Shown piece after piece: positions 1-7,832 of a stretch of 23,230 nt of DNA. Origin of the DNA: a virus; the IMG/VR virus record IMGVR_UViG_3300025127_000292, positions 1 through 23,230 of that record. The stretch is one strand, 5' to 3'. Position numbers and translations under genes: made by a program. Each line of letters opens with the position of its first letter. Position 1 is the stretch's first letter. The notes under the pieces were generated by a model. The model ran no database searches. It was not told the DNA's origin and saw only the letters and a list, made by a program, of their open reading frames with translations.

Positions 1-601
1 TGTTGTCAAATACTTCTGTTGCAAACGCTACAGTAACAGCAGTGTTAATTGCAATATTACTTTGCCCTGATGTTGGCTGTGCCAAAAAAGCAGGTTGCAA
101 TGGTTTGGTTATATGACCATTAGCATCAAATACCATGTGAGATGTTGTACCGAGTGCTGAACCCAACCCTATTGTTAGTGAATCTGCACTGTCATCTAAT
201 CCTATGTGGAAGTCCTGTGCATTACCATCAAACAATATCTTTTTATCTGCTGCACTTGCATCACCTATTGTTACGTCACCTGTAAACGTGCCTGTTGATG
301 CACTCAATGATTGATTACTTGGATGTCCTACTGTACCCACTGTTCTAAACAAGTAATACACAAAAATGTTATTACCTGAGTTGCTTGATGGTGCAGCAGT
401 AAATGTAAGTGTAGTTCCGTTGCTTACTGCATATGCTACAGATGGTTCTTGTATAACACCATCTACAGATACAAGTATGTCCTCATCAGACCCTACTGCG
501 TGGTCTAGTGTAAATGCAGTTGTAGAACCATCACCTGAAAACTGCTTGGCTGCTTTGGGTGCTACAAATCTATCTGGAGCAGGAGGTCCTATGTATGGCA
601 T
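1..601 (-). CDS. tail fibre protein, N-terminal part (runs off the left edge)
   Basis: The first 200 codons of a larger gene read leftwards out of the window with no stop. The product begins MPYIGPPAPDRF, followed at about residues 18-85 by a compact beta-rich module (FSGDGSTTAFTLDHAVGS, then DILVSVDGVIQEP and IFVYYL). I recognise this as a module common at the base of phage tail fibres. Residues 95-200 (TGTFTGDVTIGDASAADKK, FHIGLDDSADSLTIGLGS) resemble repetitive fibre shaft sequence. The ATG at 601 lies one base past the TAA of the upstream gene, with a GGAG about 10 bases before it, so the two are translationally coupled. Likely role: part of the receptor-binding or side-fibre apparatus, with the C-terminal tip outside the window. 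The fibre assignment is by sequence style and position; the receptor is unknown. Confidence 0.75.
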   Translation of the reverse strand, partial: MPYIGPPAPDRFVAPKAAKQFSGDGSTTAFTLDHAVGSDEDILVSVDGVIQEPSVAYAVSNGTTLTFTAAPSSNSGNNIFVYYLFRTVGTVGHPSNQSLSASTGTFTGDVTIGDASAADKKILFDGNAQDFHIGLDDSADSLTIGLGSALGTTSHMVFDANGHITKPLQPAFLAQPTSGQSNIAINTAVTVAFATEVFDN

Positions 602-602
602 C

Positions 603-962
603 TTATGTTATCTCCATTATGCTTAGTGTTCCTGATATCTTATCTGCTACAGAGCAATCTATCTGTATAGCATCTGTTGTCTCAAGTATGACCTTACCAC
701 CTGATAGCAGTTCTAGTGATGAACCTACAGGTATAGGCACATCGTTGGCTAGAAACGCTGTTCCGTTGGTTGCAGCTCTACCACCACCTGATGTGTCAGA
801 TACGAGCTTTACATCTGCTGTTACTTGAGCAGTATGTATGTTTGTAAGTATGAGTCCAATCACTACTGTAGTTGTACTACTAGGGGTTGTATATACTGTG
901 TACGGAGTTCCTGCACTAGCAGGTTCGGCAGCGAATGTGACTACTTTAAAAGTATTTGCCAT
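603..962 (-). CDS. small beta-rich virion-type protein upstream of fibre gene
   Basis: This 119-residue protein begins MANTFKVVTF and is rich in Val, Thr and Ala with alternating polar and apolar residues, as in a beta sandwich. Its C-terminal stretch (DKISGTLSIMEIT) resembles small structural proteins that sit beside tail-fibre genes in marine phages. The family resemblance is recalled, not searched. No catalytic motif or membrane segment is visible. It is the first gene after a perfect sigma-70 promoter (982-1010). The predicted transcript start near 975 leaves a leader of only about 13 bases, almost filled by the Shine-Dalgarno sequence AGAGGA. It is probably co-transcribed with the fibre gene to its left. 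Likely a fibre accessory or virion component; exact role unknown. Confidence 0.7.
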   Translation of the reverse strand: MANTFKVVTFAAEPASAGTPYTVYTTPSSTTTVVIGLILTNIHTAQVTADVKLVSDTSGGGRAATNGTAFLANDVPIPVGSSLELLSGGKVILETTDAIQIDCSVADKISGTLSIMEIT

Positions 963-981
963 TTGTTTTTTCCTCTATATA

Positions 982-1010
982 ATTATACTCGGTTTTGCCT
1001 TATTTGTCAA
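982..1010 (-). promoter_or_regulatory. consensus sigma-70 promoter for the fibre genes
   Basis: Read on the minus strand: TTGACA (1010-1005), a 17-base spacer and TATAAT (987-982), all twelve positions consensus. It fills the only gap between the fibre gene ending at 1023 and the gene starting at 962. It shares TTTTACTTGACAAA and ACCGAGTATAATTAT with the promoter at 21705-21733, so the two are one promoter class. Expected start is about 975. Confidence 0.85.
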
Positions 1011-1022
1011 GTAAAATCGGCA

Positions 1023-3449
1023 TCAACCAAGGGCAATCGCAAGTGCTGTGGGGTCGTCTGTTGTAAAACCTGCACTAGTTAAGTATGTTTTAACATCTGT
1101 CAATGCTACTTGCTTCATTGTACCATTGTCATTTGTTACCACTCTGTCTGCATCAGCTAATGTTGTAGAAGAAGCAGACGTATCACCATCCATGATGTTT
1201 AGCTCTGTTGCTGTTGCAGTCACACCATCTAAGATGTTCAATTCGGCAGCAGTTGATGTAATAGAAGTTCCTGCTATCTGTAAAGTTGTTGCATTTACTT
1301 CACCACTAGAACCATATATAACTGCTTTGCTATTTACTATTGTACCTGCAGATGAACCATCAACTAAATTAAGTTCCGTCGCAGTAGAAGTAACACCATC
1401 TAAGATGTTTAGCTCTGCTCCTGTTGATGTAACTGTTGTACCATTTATAGATAATGCATCTGTTTCTAATGTACCATCTACATCTACGTTTCCTGATATA
1501 TCTAGTGATGCTGCAATAAGCTGGTCAACTTGTAAGTCCTCGTGACTTGACCCTAGCTTTAGTTCAAACTTAGGACCTGATGTGTTATAGCTAAATGTAG
1601 CATCATCACCTGAACCACCTTCTATTGTAATACCTGCACCATTGATAACTGCACTTGTATCGTTACCACTATCTAATACAATATTGTGGTCATTTAGGTT
1701 TACTGTTGTTGAGTTTACTGTAGTAGTTGTGCCTGATACAGTTAAGTTTCCTGCTAGGGTTACATTAGCACCACTAAAAGTCATGGCAGTTGTTGGTGTA
1801 GAACCTGACTTAATTACAAGTTCGCCACTGCTATTTGTCATAGAACCAAAAGTTGTTCCACCATCTTTTAGTACAACATCTGCACCATCTGCATCAAGAG
1901 TGATGTCTCCTGCAGAATCTAGTGTAATAGTAGAACCTGTCATGTTTGTGATTACAGGGTCTGTTAGTGTTTTGTTTGTAAGAGTTTGTGTTGCTGCAAT
2001 ACCTGTAATTGTATCTGTGGTTGCAGGTAAAGTTAATGTTATGTTTCCTGAAAATGCTGAGTGTGCAGGAGCTTGTAGTCTTGCATAGTGTGCATTTGAT
2101 GATTCACAGTAAAAGTCTACATAAGACTGAGTTCCTGAGTTCTTAATGGATATAGAGCCTGACTGCATATCAATACCATTAGAACCATCTATTCTTACAA
2201 CACCACTTCCGTTTGGTGTAAGTGTAATATTACCATTAGATGTAGATACTATATCCTCACCATTTACATCAAGCGACCCACCGAGTTGAGGAGTTGTATC
2301 TTCTACTATGTTAGATAACGCAACACCACCAACAGCTAATCCTGACACGATTGTGCTTCTTGTTACTTTCTTTAGACCACCACCTGAAGTGTCTACTGCT
2401 AAGAATACATCATCATTTGCCACTGTAGATATTTCAGATAAGTCACCGACTGCTACAGAGTTAAAGTTTGTTCCATCTGCAATAAGTAAGTTACCTGATG
2501 TGTTAGTTCCCATAGTAATGTCATCACCTGCCACTGTTAAGTCACCTGTGATACTTAGGTTTCTAAAACCACTTACATCTTTATTTGAATCTGCTATTAC
2601 TGCTTTTGAAGCAGATACTGTTCCTGCAGTTATACCATCTACTAAGTTTAACTCTGATGCAGTTGAGGTTACACCATCAAGAATATTTATCTCGGCCGCA
2701 GTAGCAGTGATTACTGTACCATTAAAATTAATAGCATCTAAGTGTGCAGTGCCATCAATATATAGGTCTTTAAATTCTACAGAGCTTGAGCCTAAGTCTA
2801 TATCATTATCAGTAGAAGGTACAATAGCACCATTGGTAAATGTAACTTGATTTTCACCACCTGTTGATACTGTTATGACATCTGAGCCTGAAAATGTAAT
2901 TGCTGTATTTGTATCTGCGTCACCAGATATTGAATCTAATTGTATAGCACCTACATTTGATAAGGCAGCATCTCCGAAGTCTACTGCACCTGCAACTGTC
3001 AGTGTGCCTGATACATCTACATTACCATTTATATCTACTGTTGTAGCAGCTAATTGTATTTCTGTGTCTGCTACTAAATCTAATTGTCCATCCGTACTTG
3101 AATTGATGTATATAGCTGTGTCTCTGAATTGTAACTTCTCTGTAGAAGCAACAAGTATGTCATCACTAAATTCAAAATAATCCTCGTCTTCCATCCATTT
3201 GAGAACACCATCAGATGTCTCACCATCAAATGTTATTGTTATATCTGTTCCTGCAGTTCCTGCACCAAAGGTAAGTGTATTACCTAATAGCTTAGTAATA
3301 GGACCACCTTCTGCAGTTGTACCATCGTGAGTATGTCCTGTGCTTGATGCAAAGGCTGCTAATAACTGATTAAACTCATCATTGGTATGAGCAGCAGTTA
3401 TTGTATCTCCATCACTATAAGATGATTGTCTAGTGTATGTAGCTCCCAT
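1023..3449 (-). CDS. long repetitive tail fibre / shaft protein
   Basis: This 808-residue protein is low in aromatic residues and dominated by Thr, Ser, Asp, Gly and Val. The N-terminus (MGATYTRQSSYSDGDTITAAH, NDEFNQLLAAFASSTGHTHDG) looks like the virion-attachment end of marine phage fibres. The shaft carries three copies of a unit with the core AELNILDGVTSTATELNLVDG (near residues 250, 690 and 745). It also has recurring fibre phrases such as VEDTTPQLGGSLDVNG, TQTLTNKTLTDPVIT and NVDVSGTLTV, which suggest triple beta-helix or collagen-like trimer segments. No chaperone or endosialidase C-terminal domain is visible; the last residues are DDPTALAIALG. It starts directly after the stop of the tail protein gene. 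Role: trimeric tail fibre or spike shaft. Fibre identity is well supported by repeats and position; no receptor can be inferred. Confidence 0.85.
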   Translation of the reverse strand: MGATYTRQSSYSDGDTITAAHTNDEFNQLLAAFASSTGHTHDGTTAEGGPITKLLGNTLTFGAGTAGTDITITFDGETSDGVLKWMEDEDYFEFSDDILVASTEKLQFRDTAIYINSSTDGQLDLVADTEIQLAATTVDINGNVDVSGTLTVAGAVDFGDAALSNVGAIQLDSISGDADTNTAITFSGSDVITVSTGGENQVTFTNGAIVPSTDNDIDLGSSSVEFKDLYIDGTAHLDAINFNGTVITATAAEINILDGVTSTASELNLVDGITAGTVSASKAVIADSNKDVSGFRNLSITGDLTVAGDDITMGTNTSGNLLIADGTNFNSVAVGDLSEISTVANDDVFLAVDTSGGGLKKVTRSTIVSGLAVGGVALSNIVEDTTPQLGGSLDVNGEDIVSTSNGNITLTPNGSGVVRIDGSNGIDMQSGSISIKNSGTQSYVDFYCESSNAHYARLQAPAHSAFSGNITLTLPATTDTITGIAATQTLTNKTLTDPVITNMTGSTITLDSAGDITLDADGADVVLKDGGTTFGSMTNSSGELVIKSGSTPTTAMTFSGANVTLAGNLTVSGTTTTVNSTTVNLNDHNIVLDSGNDTSAVINGAGITIEGGSGDDATFSYNTSGPKFELKLGSSHEDLQVDQLIAASLDISGNVDVDGTLETDALSINGTTVTSTGAELNILDGVTSTATELNLVDGSSAGTIVNSKAVIYGSSGEVNATTLQIAGTSITSTAAELNILDGVTATATELNIMDGDTSASSTTLADADRVVTNDNGTMKQVALTDVKTYLTSAGFTTDDPTALAIALG
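1188..1262 (-). repeat. fibre gene internal repeat, copy 1
   Basis: One of three diverged copies of the segment encoding the ELNILDGVT...TELN(L/I)xDG unit of the fibre shaft. It shares the plus-strand string ACACCATCTAAGATGTT with copy 2. Boundaries are approximate. Confidence 0.7.
1356..1440 (-). repeat. fibre gene internal repeat, copy 2
   Basis: Second copy of the ELNILDGVT unit, about 170 bases from copy 1 and nearly identical to it over ACACCATCTAAGATGTT. The closeness of copies 1 and 2 at DNA level points to recent duplication or gene conversion. Confidence 0.7.
2634..2712 (-). repeat. fibre gene internal repeat, copy 3
   Basis: Third copy (AEINILDGVTSTASELNLVDG), more diverged at DNA level (ACACCATCAAGAATATTT) and 1.2 kb from the other two. 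It lies nearer the N-terminal half of the fibre. Confidence 0.65.
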
Positions 3450-5000
3450 TTATCTTCTTGCTCCTACTTGATATTCTAACTGAAATCCTTTTAATGAGTA
3501 TGGTGCAGTAGAACCACCATCGTTAACTCTAAGTGCGACTGCAAAGCCTGACCCTTCTACGGATTGTCTTACTAATGGTTGTGATGAACCACCATATGTT
3601 CCAAAACTAGTAGAACTGCCACCATATGTTGTAGTTCCATATATCGCAGCTATGTCACCTGAATCTAATTCATAAGCTGCAGGTCTTGCAGAATCTTTCG
3701 CTTCATAGTCGTATCTTAAAAATAAATCTGCATCTATTGTTGACTCAGGTGCAAAGTTTACAATAACACGTTGCATATGTTTACGTATACCTGCATCACC
3801 AAAAGTCATATCAGGACCTCTATACTTACCTAATATAGCAGTTCCGTCAAAGTCACTACCTGATTCTTGTCTGTATATGTATCCACCACTATATGCACCA
3901 TGTAAGGCTATTACATCTCCTGCAGATACAAATGTGTCTGTTGATGCAGGTTTTATACCTCTTAGCTCTGCAAACTCAAAAGTCTGTCCTTTTAGTACGC
4001 AGATAACACCTTTGGTTGCATTTTCACCTGTGCCATCTTTTGTAAAGAATATTCTATACTGTGTCTTATCAGGTATAACTATTGAGTCAAACTCAGATGC
4101 ACTAGATAAGTTTTCATCAAACAAACTCTGCACGTTAGAACTTATAGTTCCTAATTCAACGTCACCAATTCTTGCAGTACCTGCGATTGTACGTAATCCA
4201 TCAGGTCCTAAGAATATTAAGTCACCTGCAAATTCTTGGATTGTATCTCCGTTAATACATCCTATATCTCTTGTTACTGCAGTTATTGCAAAGTTACTAG
4301 TTGATGTTCCTGATAATTTAAATATTCTACTTTGACAAAATATAAATAAGTCTTCACGGAAAACTTTAAGTCCTGTTATTTCGTCATCAACCTTGATACT
4401 TCCTGCACCACTACCTGTAGCAAAACTATCTTCATCAAAGGGTACGCTAAATACTAACTCTTGTTTCGCACCTGACATACCTGCGTAAAACATATGTTCT
4501 TTAAATGCTACAACAAATTTAGCACCTGTTACTGCAGTGCTTACTTCTCCACCACCACCTGAAGATACATCTGTTGCACTAAATGATGTATTAAATACTG
4601 TGGGTGCGTTTGTTCCATCTACTACAATTAACTTATCATTACCATCAAAGTTAAATCTTTCAAATCTATATTTACCTGCGTTTGTTCTACCACTATCTAC
4701 TGTTGTCCATGAAGAACCTGCAGGGTCTGCAGTAAATATATTTGTTCCTCTTGCTGCTACAACCTTACTTGCAAATGTTGCAACCATCAATACTTTTTCT
4801 GATGAAGAAGATGTCTGAGGAACTACTACAGATACATACTTACTAAATCCGTTTATTCTTCTGTAACCACCACCTATGTCAGGTTCAAAGTTTTGTAATT
4901 CTAATGCCTCACCCGGTTTCATCATAAAGGTAGAACGATTGAGAACCAATCCCCCTTCACAGTTGAATGCTACAGGTGTTACTTGCGATAAGTCTGCCAT
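3450..5000 (-). CDS. tail nozzle / stabilisation-type tail protein
   Basis: This 516-residue protein has repeated beta-strand-rich blocks, such as KVLMVATFASKVVAARGTN, DNKLIVVDG-type turns and DIGCINGDTIQEFAGDLIFL. They are typical of the beta-propeller-like tail proteins that follow the adaptor in podoviruses (T7 gp12-like, P22 gp10-like role). The N-terminus (VAFNCEGGLVLNRSTFMMKPGEALELQNFEPD) matches the opening I associate with this family in marine phages. There is no transmembrane segment or enzymatic motif. It sits between the adaptor gene and the fibre gene, one base after the adaptor stop, which is the classic place for the nozzle or hub protein. Role inferred from order and fold style: closes the tail tube and anchors the fibre. 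Confidence 0.75.
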   Translation of the reverse strand: MADLSQVTPVAFNCEGGLVLNRSTFMMKPGEALELQNFEPDIGGGYRRINGFSKYVSVVVPQTSSSSEKVLMVATFASKVVAARGTNIFTADPAGSSWTTVDSGRTNAGKYRFERFNFDGNDKLIVVDGTNAPTVFNTSFSATDVSSGGGGEVSTAVTGAKFVVAFKEHMFYAGMSGAKQELVFSVPFDEDSFATGSGAGSIKVDDEITGLKVFREDLFIFCQSRIFKLSGTSTSNFAITAVTRDIGCINGDTIQEFAGDLIFLGPDGLRTIAGTARIGDVELGTISSNVQSLFDENLSSASEFDSIVIPDKTQYRIFFTKDGTGENATKGVICVLKGQTFEFAELRGIKPASTDTFVSAGDVIALHGAYSGGYIYRQESGSDFDGTAILGKYRGPDMTFGDAGIRKHMQRVIVNFAPESTIDADLFLRYDYEAKDSARPAAYELDSGDIAAIYGTTTYGGSSTSFGTYGGSSQPLVRQSVEGSGFAVALRVNDGGSTAPYSLKGFQLEYQVGARR

Positions 5001-5001
5001 T

Positions 5002-5940
5002 TTAATTTACTCTTATACTTAAATCTGCAGTGCTTGTATATCCTGTTTTTGGTATGAATGTAGACCTTATATACTCAAATCTATTGACCAACAATGTTTG
5101 CATATTTTTAATACCTTGCTCAAACCTTTGAAAGTTTAGTTGATATTGTTGTGTCTCGCCTCTATACTGATAAACAAAAGCAGTAGCACCATCAACTATG
5201 ACTGCCGCAAATCTATCAGGTATTGTTGTTGTGTCACTATGGGCAGACATATCTGTAGGAAAAGAAAAAAAGTCATACTTTAAACTAAATCCTTTAGTAG
5301 GAAAAGGATAAAGTAAAAAATTGTTGTCAGGTGTTCTTGCTACATATTGCGGCACGCCTCCATTTTCAAATTGTGCAACTTGCGTGTCATCACTGTGTGC
5401 CGCTGCTGTAGTGCTGTTAGCACCTCTAGTCGCACCTGTAAATGTGGTGCTAGATGTTCCTGTATAAGTTATTTGTTCATTGCCTACGAATATAGTTCCT
5501 GTAGAATCAAATCCTGTTGTGCTATTAACCGTAATAGTTGTTGCAGAATCTGTTAATGACCCATCTAAGTTTGTAGTTGTTATCTCATCTTCTTGTGTAA
5601 TATAACTATTTATATATTCATTATAATTTATTACATATAGTCTACCACCACTTGAACCTAAATCTGAATCTTTGACCAATCTAAATGTGTTATAATCTAC
5701 TGTTTTTGCAGTTGTTGGTATTGTATATCTTACTGTTCCTGGGACAAGTGTTTCTGTTTTTGTTGAATGATTGAAAGGGTATTGAAATTCTTTTTGATTA
5801 ATATATCTTACAGATTCGTTTATTGCATTCTGTGCTTGAACTTGTATTCCTCTAGCATTAGAAAAGTTACTTGAAGTTAGTTGCACTTCATTTAATCGTG
5901 CTAAAACTTTATTAGTTAATGTTAAGTAACTTTCTGCCAT
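5002..5940 (-). CDS. head-tail adaptor (tail tubular protein A-like) with inserted beta module
   Basis: This 312-residue protein resembles the adaptor ring of podoviruses (T7 gp11 type). The N-terminal helical part (TLTNKVLARLNEVQLT, then ARGIQVQAQNAINESVRYINQ) and the C-terminal helical part (AAVIVDGATAFVYQYRGETQ, FEQGIKNMQTLLV) are family-like. About residues 126-190 form a separate beta-rich module (ITVNSTTGFDSTGTIFVGNE, TYTGTSSTTFTGATRG) of a type seen inserted in many phage structural proteins. The start is set by AGGA six bases upstream. A strong hairpin (5959-5984) precedes the gene. Role: a dodecameric ring below the portal on which the tail protein docks. Family confidence is good; the module's role is unknown. 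Confidence 0.8.
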   Translation of the reverse strand: MAESYLTLTNKVLARLNEVQLTSSNFSNARGIQVQAQNAINESVRYINQKEFQYPFNHSTKTETLVPGTVRYTIPTTAKTVDYNTFRLVKDSDLGSSGGRLYVINYNEYINSYITQEDEITTTNLDGSLTDSATTITVNSTTGFDSTGTIFVGNEQITYTGTSSTTFTGATRGANSTTAAAHSDDTQVAQFENGGVPQYVARTPDNNFLLYPFPTKGFSLKYDFFSFPTDMSAHSDTTTIPDRFAAVIVDGATAFVYQYRGETQQYQLNFQRFEQGIKNMQTLLVNRFEYIRSTFIPKTGYTSTADLSIRVN

Positions 5941-5958
5941 CGTAATTCCTAAGTGTGA

Positions 5959-5984
5959 AGAGGAGCAAGTTGCCCTGCTCCTCT
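5959..5984 (-). other. 9-bp intergenic hairpin between head and tail genes
   Basis: On the minus strand AGAGGAGCA pairs perfectly with TGCTCCTCT around an 8-base loop (GGGCAACT). It lies just after the stop of the decoration-type gene and before the adaptor Shine-Dalgarno sequence. It is followed by TCACAC, not a T-run, so it is not a standard intrinsic terminator. It could be a transcript-stability or RNA-processing element that sets the ratio of abundant head proteins to tail proteins. Confidence 0.6.
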
Positions 5985-5990
5985 AAATAG

Positions 5991-6521
5991 TTATGCTAAT
6001 TGATCTCTATCAACTTCATCAGGCTTATCATCTAAGCCATGACCTGCTAAATCAATAACAGTGGCATACATTCTAAGTCTGCCTGTAGCTGGAGCGGCAC
6101 CTGCAATCTTAGCATCAATCGTATCTGTAGTAGTTACGAATTGAGTGTAAGTTGAAGCTCCACTTCCGACAATAGTGTTAGTCTGACCATTACTACCTGC
6201 GGCACAAAAGCCTGTAGATGTAATATCAGCACCATCAATAATGTCATCACCTGCTGCGAAGTCCATGTCAAGAGTACAACTTGAAGTAAATGCTTTCATT
6301 ACTTCTGCACCTGCATTTATGACTAAAGTATTTGCAGGGATTTCTAACACCTGAAAGATGTCTCCGTCTGCAAAGCTACCACCTGCTGCTACTAAGTCAT
6401 CAATATCAAGATAAGCCTCAATATTTCTCATAACATTAGTATTCTTAGCTGATGGCATAGCCACGATAGAGTCGGAAGATACACCAGTGGTATCTTTAGA
6501 AGTTAAATCATAAGTTGCCAT
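5991..6521 (-). CDS. capsid decoration / head-associated protein
   Basis: This 176-residue acidic protein begins MATYDLTSKDTTGV and has runs of small residues and many Asp (ADGDIFQVLEIPANTLVINAG, TLDMDFAAGDDIIDG). It sits directly downstream of the major capsid gene with a very strong Shine-Dalgarno sequence (AGGGAGG, six bases before ATG), consistent with high expression. Similar-looking proteins follow the capsid gene in many marine phages, and I take it as a virion decoration or head-fibre-base protein. No enzymatic motif, membrane segment or signal peptide is visible. Function is inferred from position, composition and expression signal; a role as head completion protein cannot be excluded. 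Confidence 0.65.
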   Translation of the reverse strand: MATYDLTSKDTTGVSSDSIVAMPSAKNTNVMRNIEAYLDIDDLVAAGGSFADGDIFQVLEIPANTLVINAGAEVMKAFTSSCTLDMDFAAGDDIIDGADITSTGFCAAGSNGQTNTIVGSGASTYTQFVTTTDTIDAKIAGAAPATGRLRMYATVIDLAGHGLDDKPDEVDRDQLA

Positions 6522-6532
6522 TTATACCTCCC

Positions 6533-7606
6533 TTATCCTACGTTATACTTAGCAGTTACGATTGCTTCAGGGCGAAGAATCTTTCTGCCATACATATGCA
6601 TACCACGAACAATATCAGCAAAAGAATCAGGGTCTCTATAAGTCTCTGTCTTGTTGATTTGCTCTGCAGTTGCTACTGCTGAACTATGTCCTGCAACGAT
6701 AACACCATAGTTAGAGTTTTGGTTAGCAGTTCCAGATGTACCTGGACCTGTTCCTACTGCAGGTAAGTTATTTGACATATATACGTCAAATCCGTGTATC
6801 TTTCCTACAGTTAGTCCTGCTCTTAATCCACCTGATTCGCCAAAGTCACCATTTAGAAGACGTGAATCTTCATCTTTTAAGACCTCAATAAAAGTTGGAT
6901 GTAGAACTAACCATCTACCATCAGTGTCTACGAACTGAGTATCAAGTAATCTTGCCATTCTTGCAATCACCTGTAAAGGAGTTGCAGTAGCAGTTGCTTG
7001 AGCAGTTGCACCACCTAGTCTTGGAGCTATTGGGATAGAGTGGTCACCTGCACTTGAAGTAGTGATGTTACCAAAGCTATCTTTTCTTAGCTTCATGCTT
7101 GTCAACAATTCGTCTGAACCTGCAGTTGATACTGCTTTAGTTCCGTTAACTGTTGAGTTAGCTGAACTTGCTACAGCATTGTTAGATGCTTGTGCAAATC
7201 CTGACAAATAACCAAGTACGTCTTGGTCATAGTTATCTTTCAGTCTGTATCCTGCTCTGTCACTTGCTAGTTGAGAGAAGTTTACATGACTGTGAGCCTC
7301 TTCAATATCGTCTATCTTAAAAGCAAAGTAGTTTGCTTTGTCAATAGTCAATGTGAAGTCTTCATCGTCAAGGTCTTGAGGCTGTACGTTTGCACCTCTA
7401 GCATATTCCTTAACGGTGATCTCTGGCTCTTTAATTATCTTTACGGAGTCACCCATGTTGGCAATCTCACCAAAGTAGTCTGAATTGGTGATATTTTCAA
7501 CAACGGAGTTCTTCCTGAAGGCTAACTGAACCTGCTTAGAGTAAATAACTGGGGAGAAATTACCATTAGGCAGATTACCATAACCTGCTGCAGTTTTAAA
7601 TGCCAT
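6533..7606 (-). CDS. major capsid protein
   Basis: The product is 357 residues from the preferred start at 7606 (MAFKTAAGYGNLPNG). A frame-longer ATG at 7618 would add four residues, but it overlaps the GGAGAT that serves the 7606 start six bases away. The sequence fits HK97-fold coat proteins of marine podoviruses: an N-arm (NFSPVIYSKQVQLAFRK), then NITNSDYFGEIANMGDSVKI and EITVKEYARG, a long helix region (ASDRAGYRLKDNYDQDVLGY), and a late segment with LLDTQFVDTDGRWLVLHPTF and EVLKDEDSRLLNGDFG. No cleaved N-terminal delta domain is obvious, so a separate scaffold (7833-8732) probably drives assembly. The gene has its own promoter (7800-7827) and a long structured leader, unlike any other gene here. 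Flanking genes are scaffold and decoration protein, the usual order. Confidence 0.92.
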   Translation of the reverse strand: MAFKTAAGYGNLPNGNFSPVIYSKQVQLAFRKNSVVENITNSDYFGEIANMGDSVKIIKEPEITVKEYARGANVQPQDLDDEDFTLTIDKANYFAFKIDDIEEAHSHVNFSQLASDRAGYRLKDNYDQDVLGYLSGFAQASNNAVASSANSTVNGTKAVSTAGSDELLTSMKLRKDSFGNITTSSAGDHSIPIAPRLGGATAQATATATPLQVIARMARLLDTQFVDTDGRWLVLHPTFIEVLKDEDSRLLNGDFGESGGLRAGLTVGKIHGFDVYMSNNLPAVGTGPGTSGTANQNSNYGVIVAGHSSAVATAEQINKTETYRDPDSFADIVRGMHMYGRKILRPEAIVTAKYNVG

Positions 7607-7793
7607 TTTTATCTCCATTGAAATAAACGAATGTATGTCTGAAACATACGACAGATTTCTTGTTATCGGCTAATAGTATATTGAGGTTGTGCGTCTAGTA
7701 GCTATTTAAACGCAGGCTCATACCATCAGGTAGGCTTCCAAGGTTTTAAGGTGAGTGTGAGTGTCCTAGAACTAGGGGTCACACGTCTAGTTA
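7607..7793 (-). promoter_or_regulatory. long structured 5' leader of the capsid gene
   Basis: About 187 bases separate the predicted transcript start (near 7793) from the capsid ATG, in a genome where most gene gaps are 0-15 bases. On the plus strand it holds GTATGT (7633-7638) pairing with ACATAC (7644-7649) over a 5-base loop. A compound dyad also occurs: outer GTGTGA (7755-7760) with TCACAC (7779-7784), inner CCTAG (7765-7769) with CTAGG (7772-7776). CGTCTAGT is repeated directly at 7692-7699 and 7784-7791, each preceded by a GGT-purine/pyrimidine run. No open frame of useful length is present. It may act in mRNA stability or translation control; no known riboswitch class is recognised. 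Confidence 0.5.
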
Positions 7794-7799
7794 CATATA

Positions 7800-7827
7800 G
7801 TTATACTTATAAATAACTATTTGTCAA
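7800..7827 (-). promoter_or_regulatory. probable sigma-70 promoter for the capsid gene
   Basis: Minus-strand TTGACA (7827-7822), a 16-base spacer and TATAAC (7805-7800). It starts five bases after the scaffold stop codon, in the only sizeable gap of the structural block. The -10 side contains TAGTTATACT (plus strand 7798-7807), a string also repeated in the leader of the right-hand promoter. The spacer is one base short and the -10 hexamer has one mismatch, so it is weaker than the other three. Confidence 0.6.
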
Positions 7828-7832
7828 CACTT

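Noticed and set aside
366-4818. Series of plus-strand open frames opposite the fibre and tail genes (for example 1048-1545, 1642-2088, 2308-2850)
   Set aside because: They are antisense shadows of strongly supported minus-strand structural genes, have no ribosome sites or coherent composition, and read as complements of fibre repeats.
7607-7832. tRNA or short coding genes in the capsid leader
   Set aside because: No cloverleaf could be folded, and the only ATG-started frames are a dozen codons or fewer without ribosome sites.
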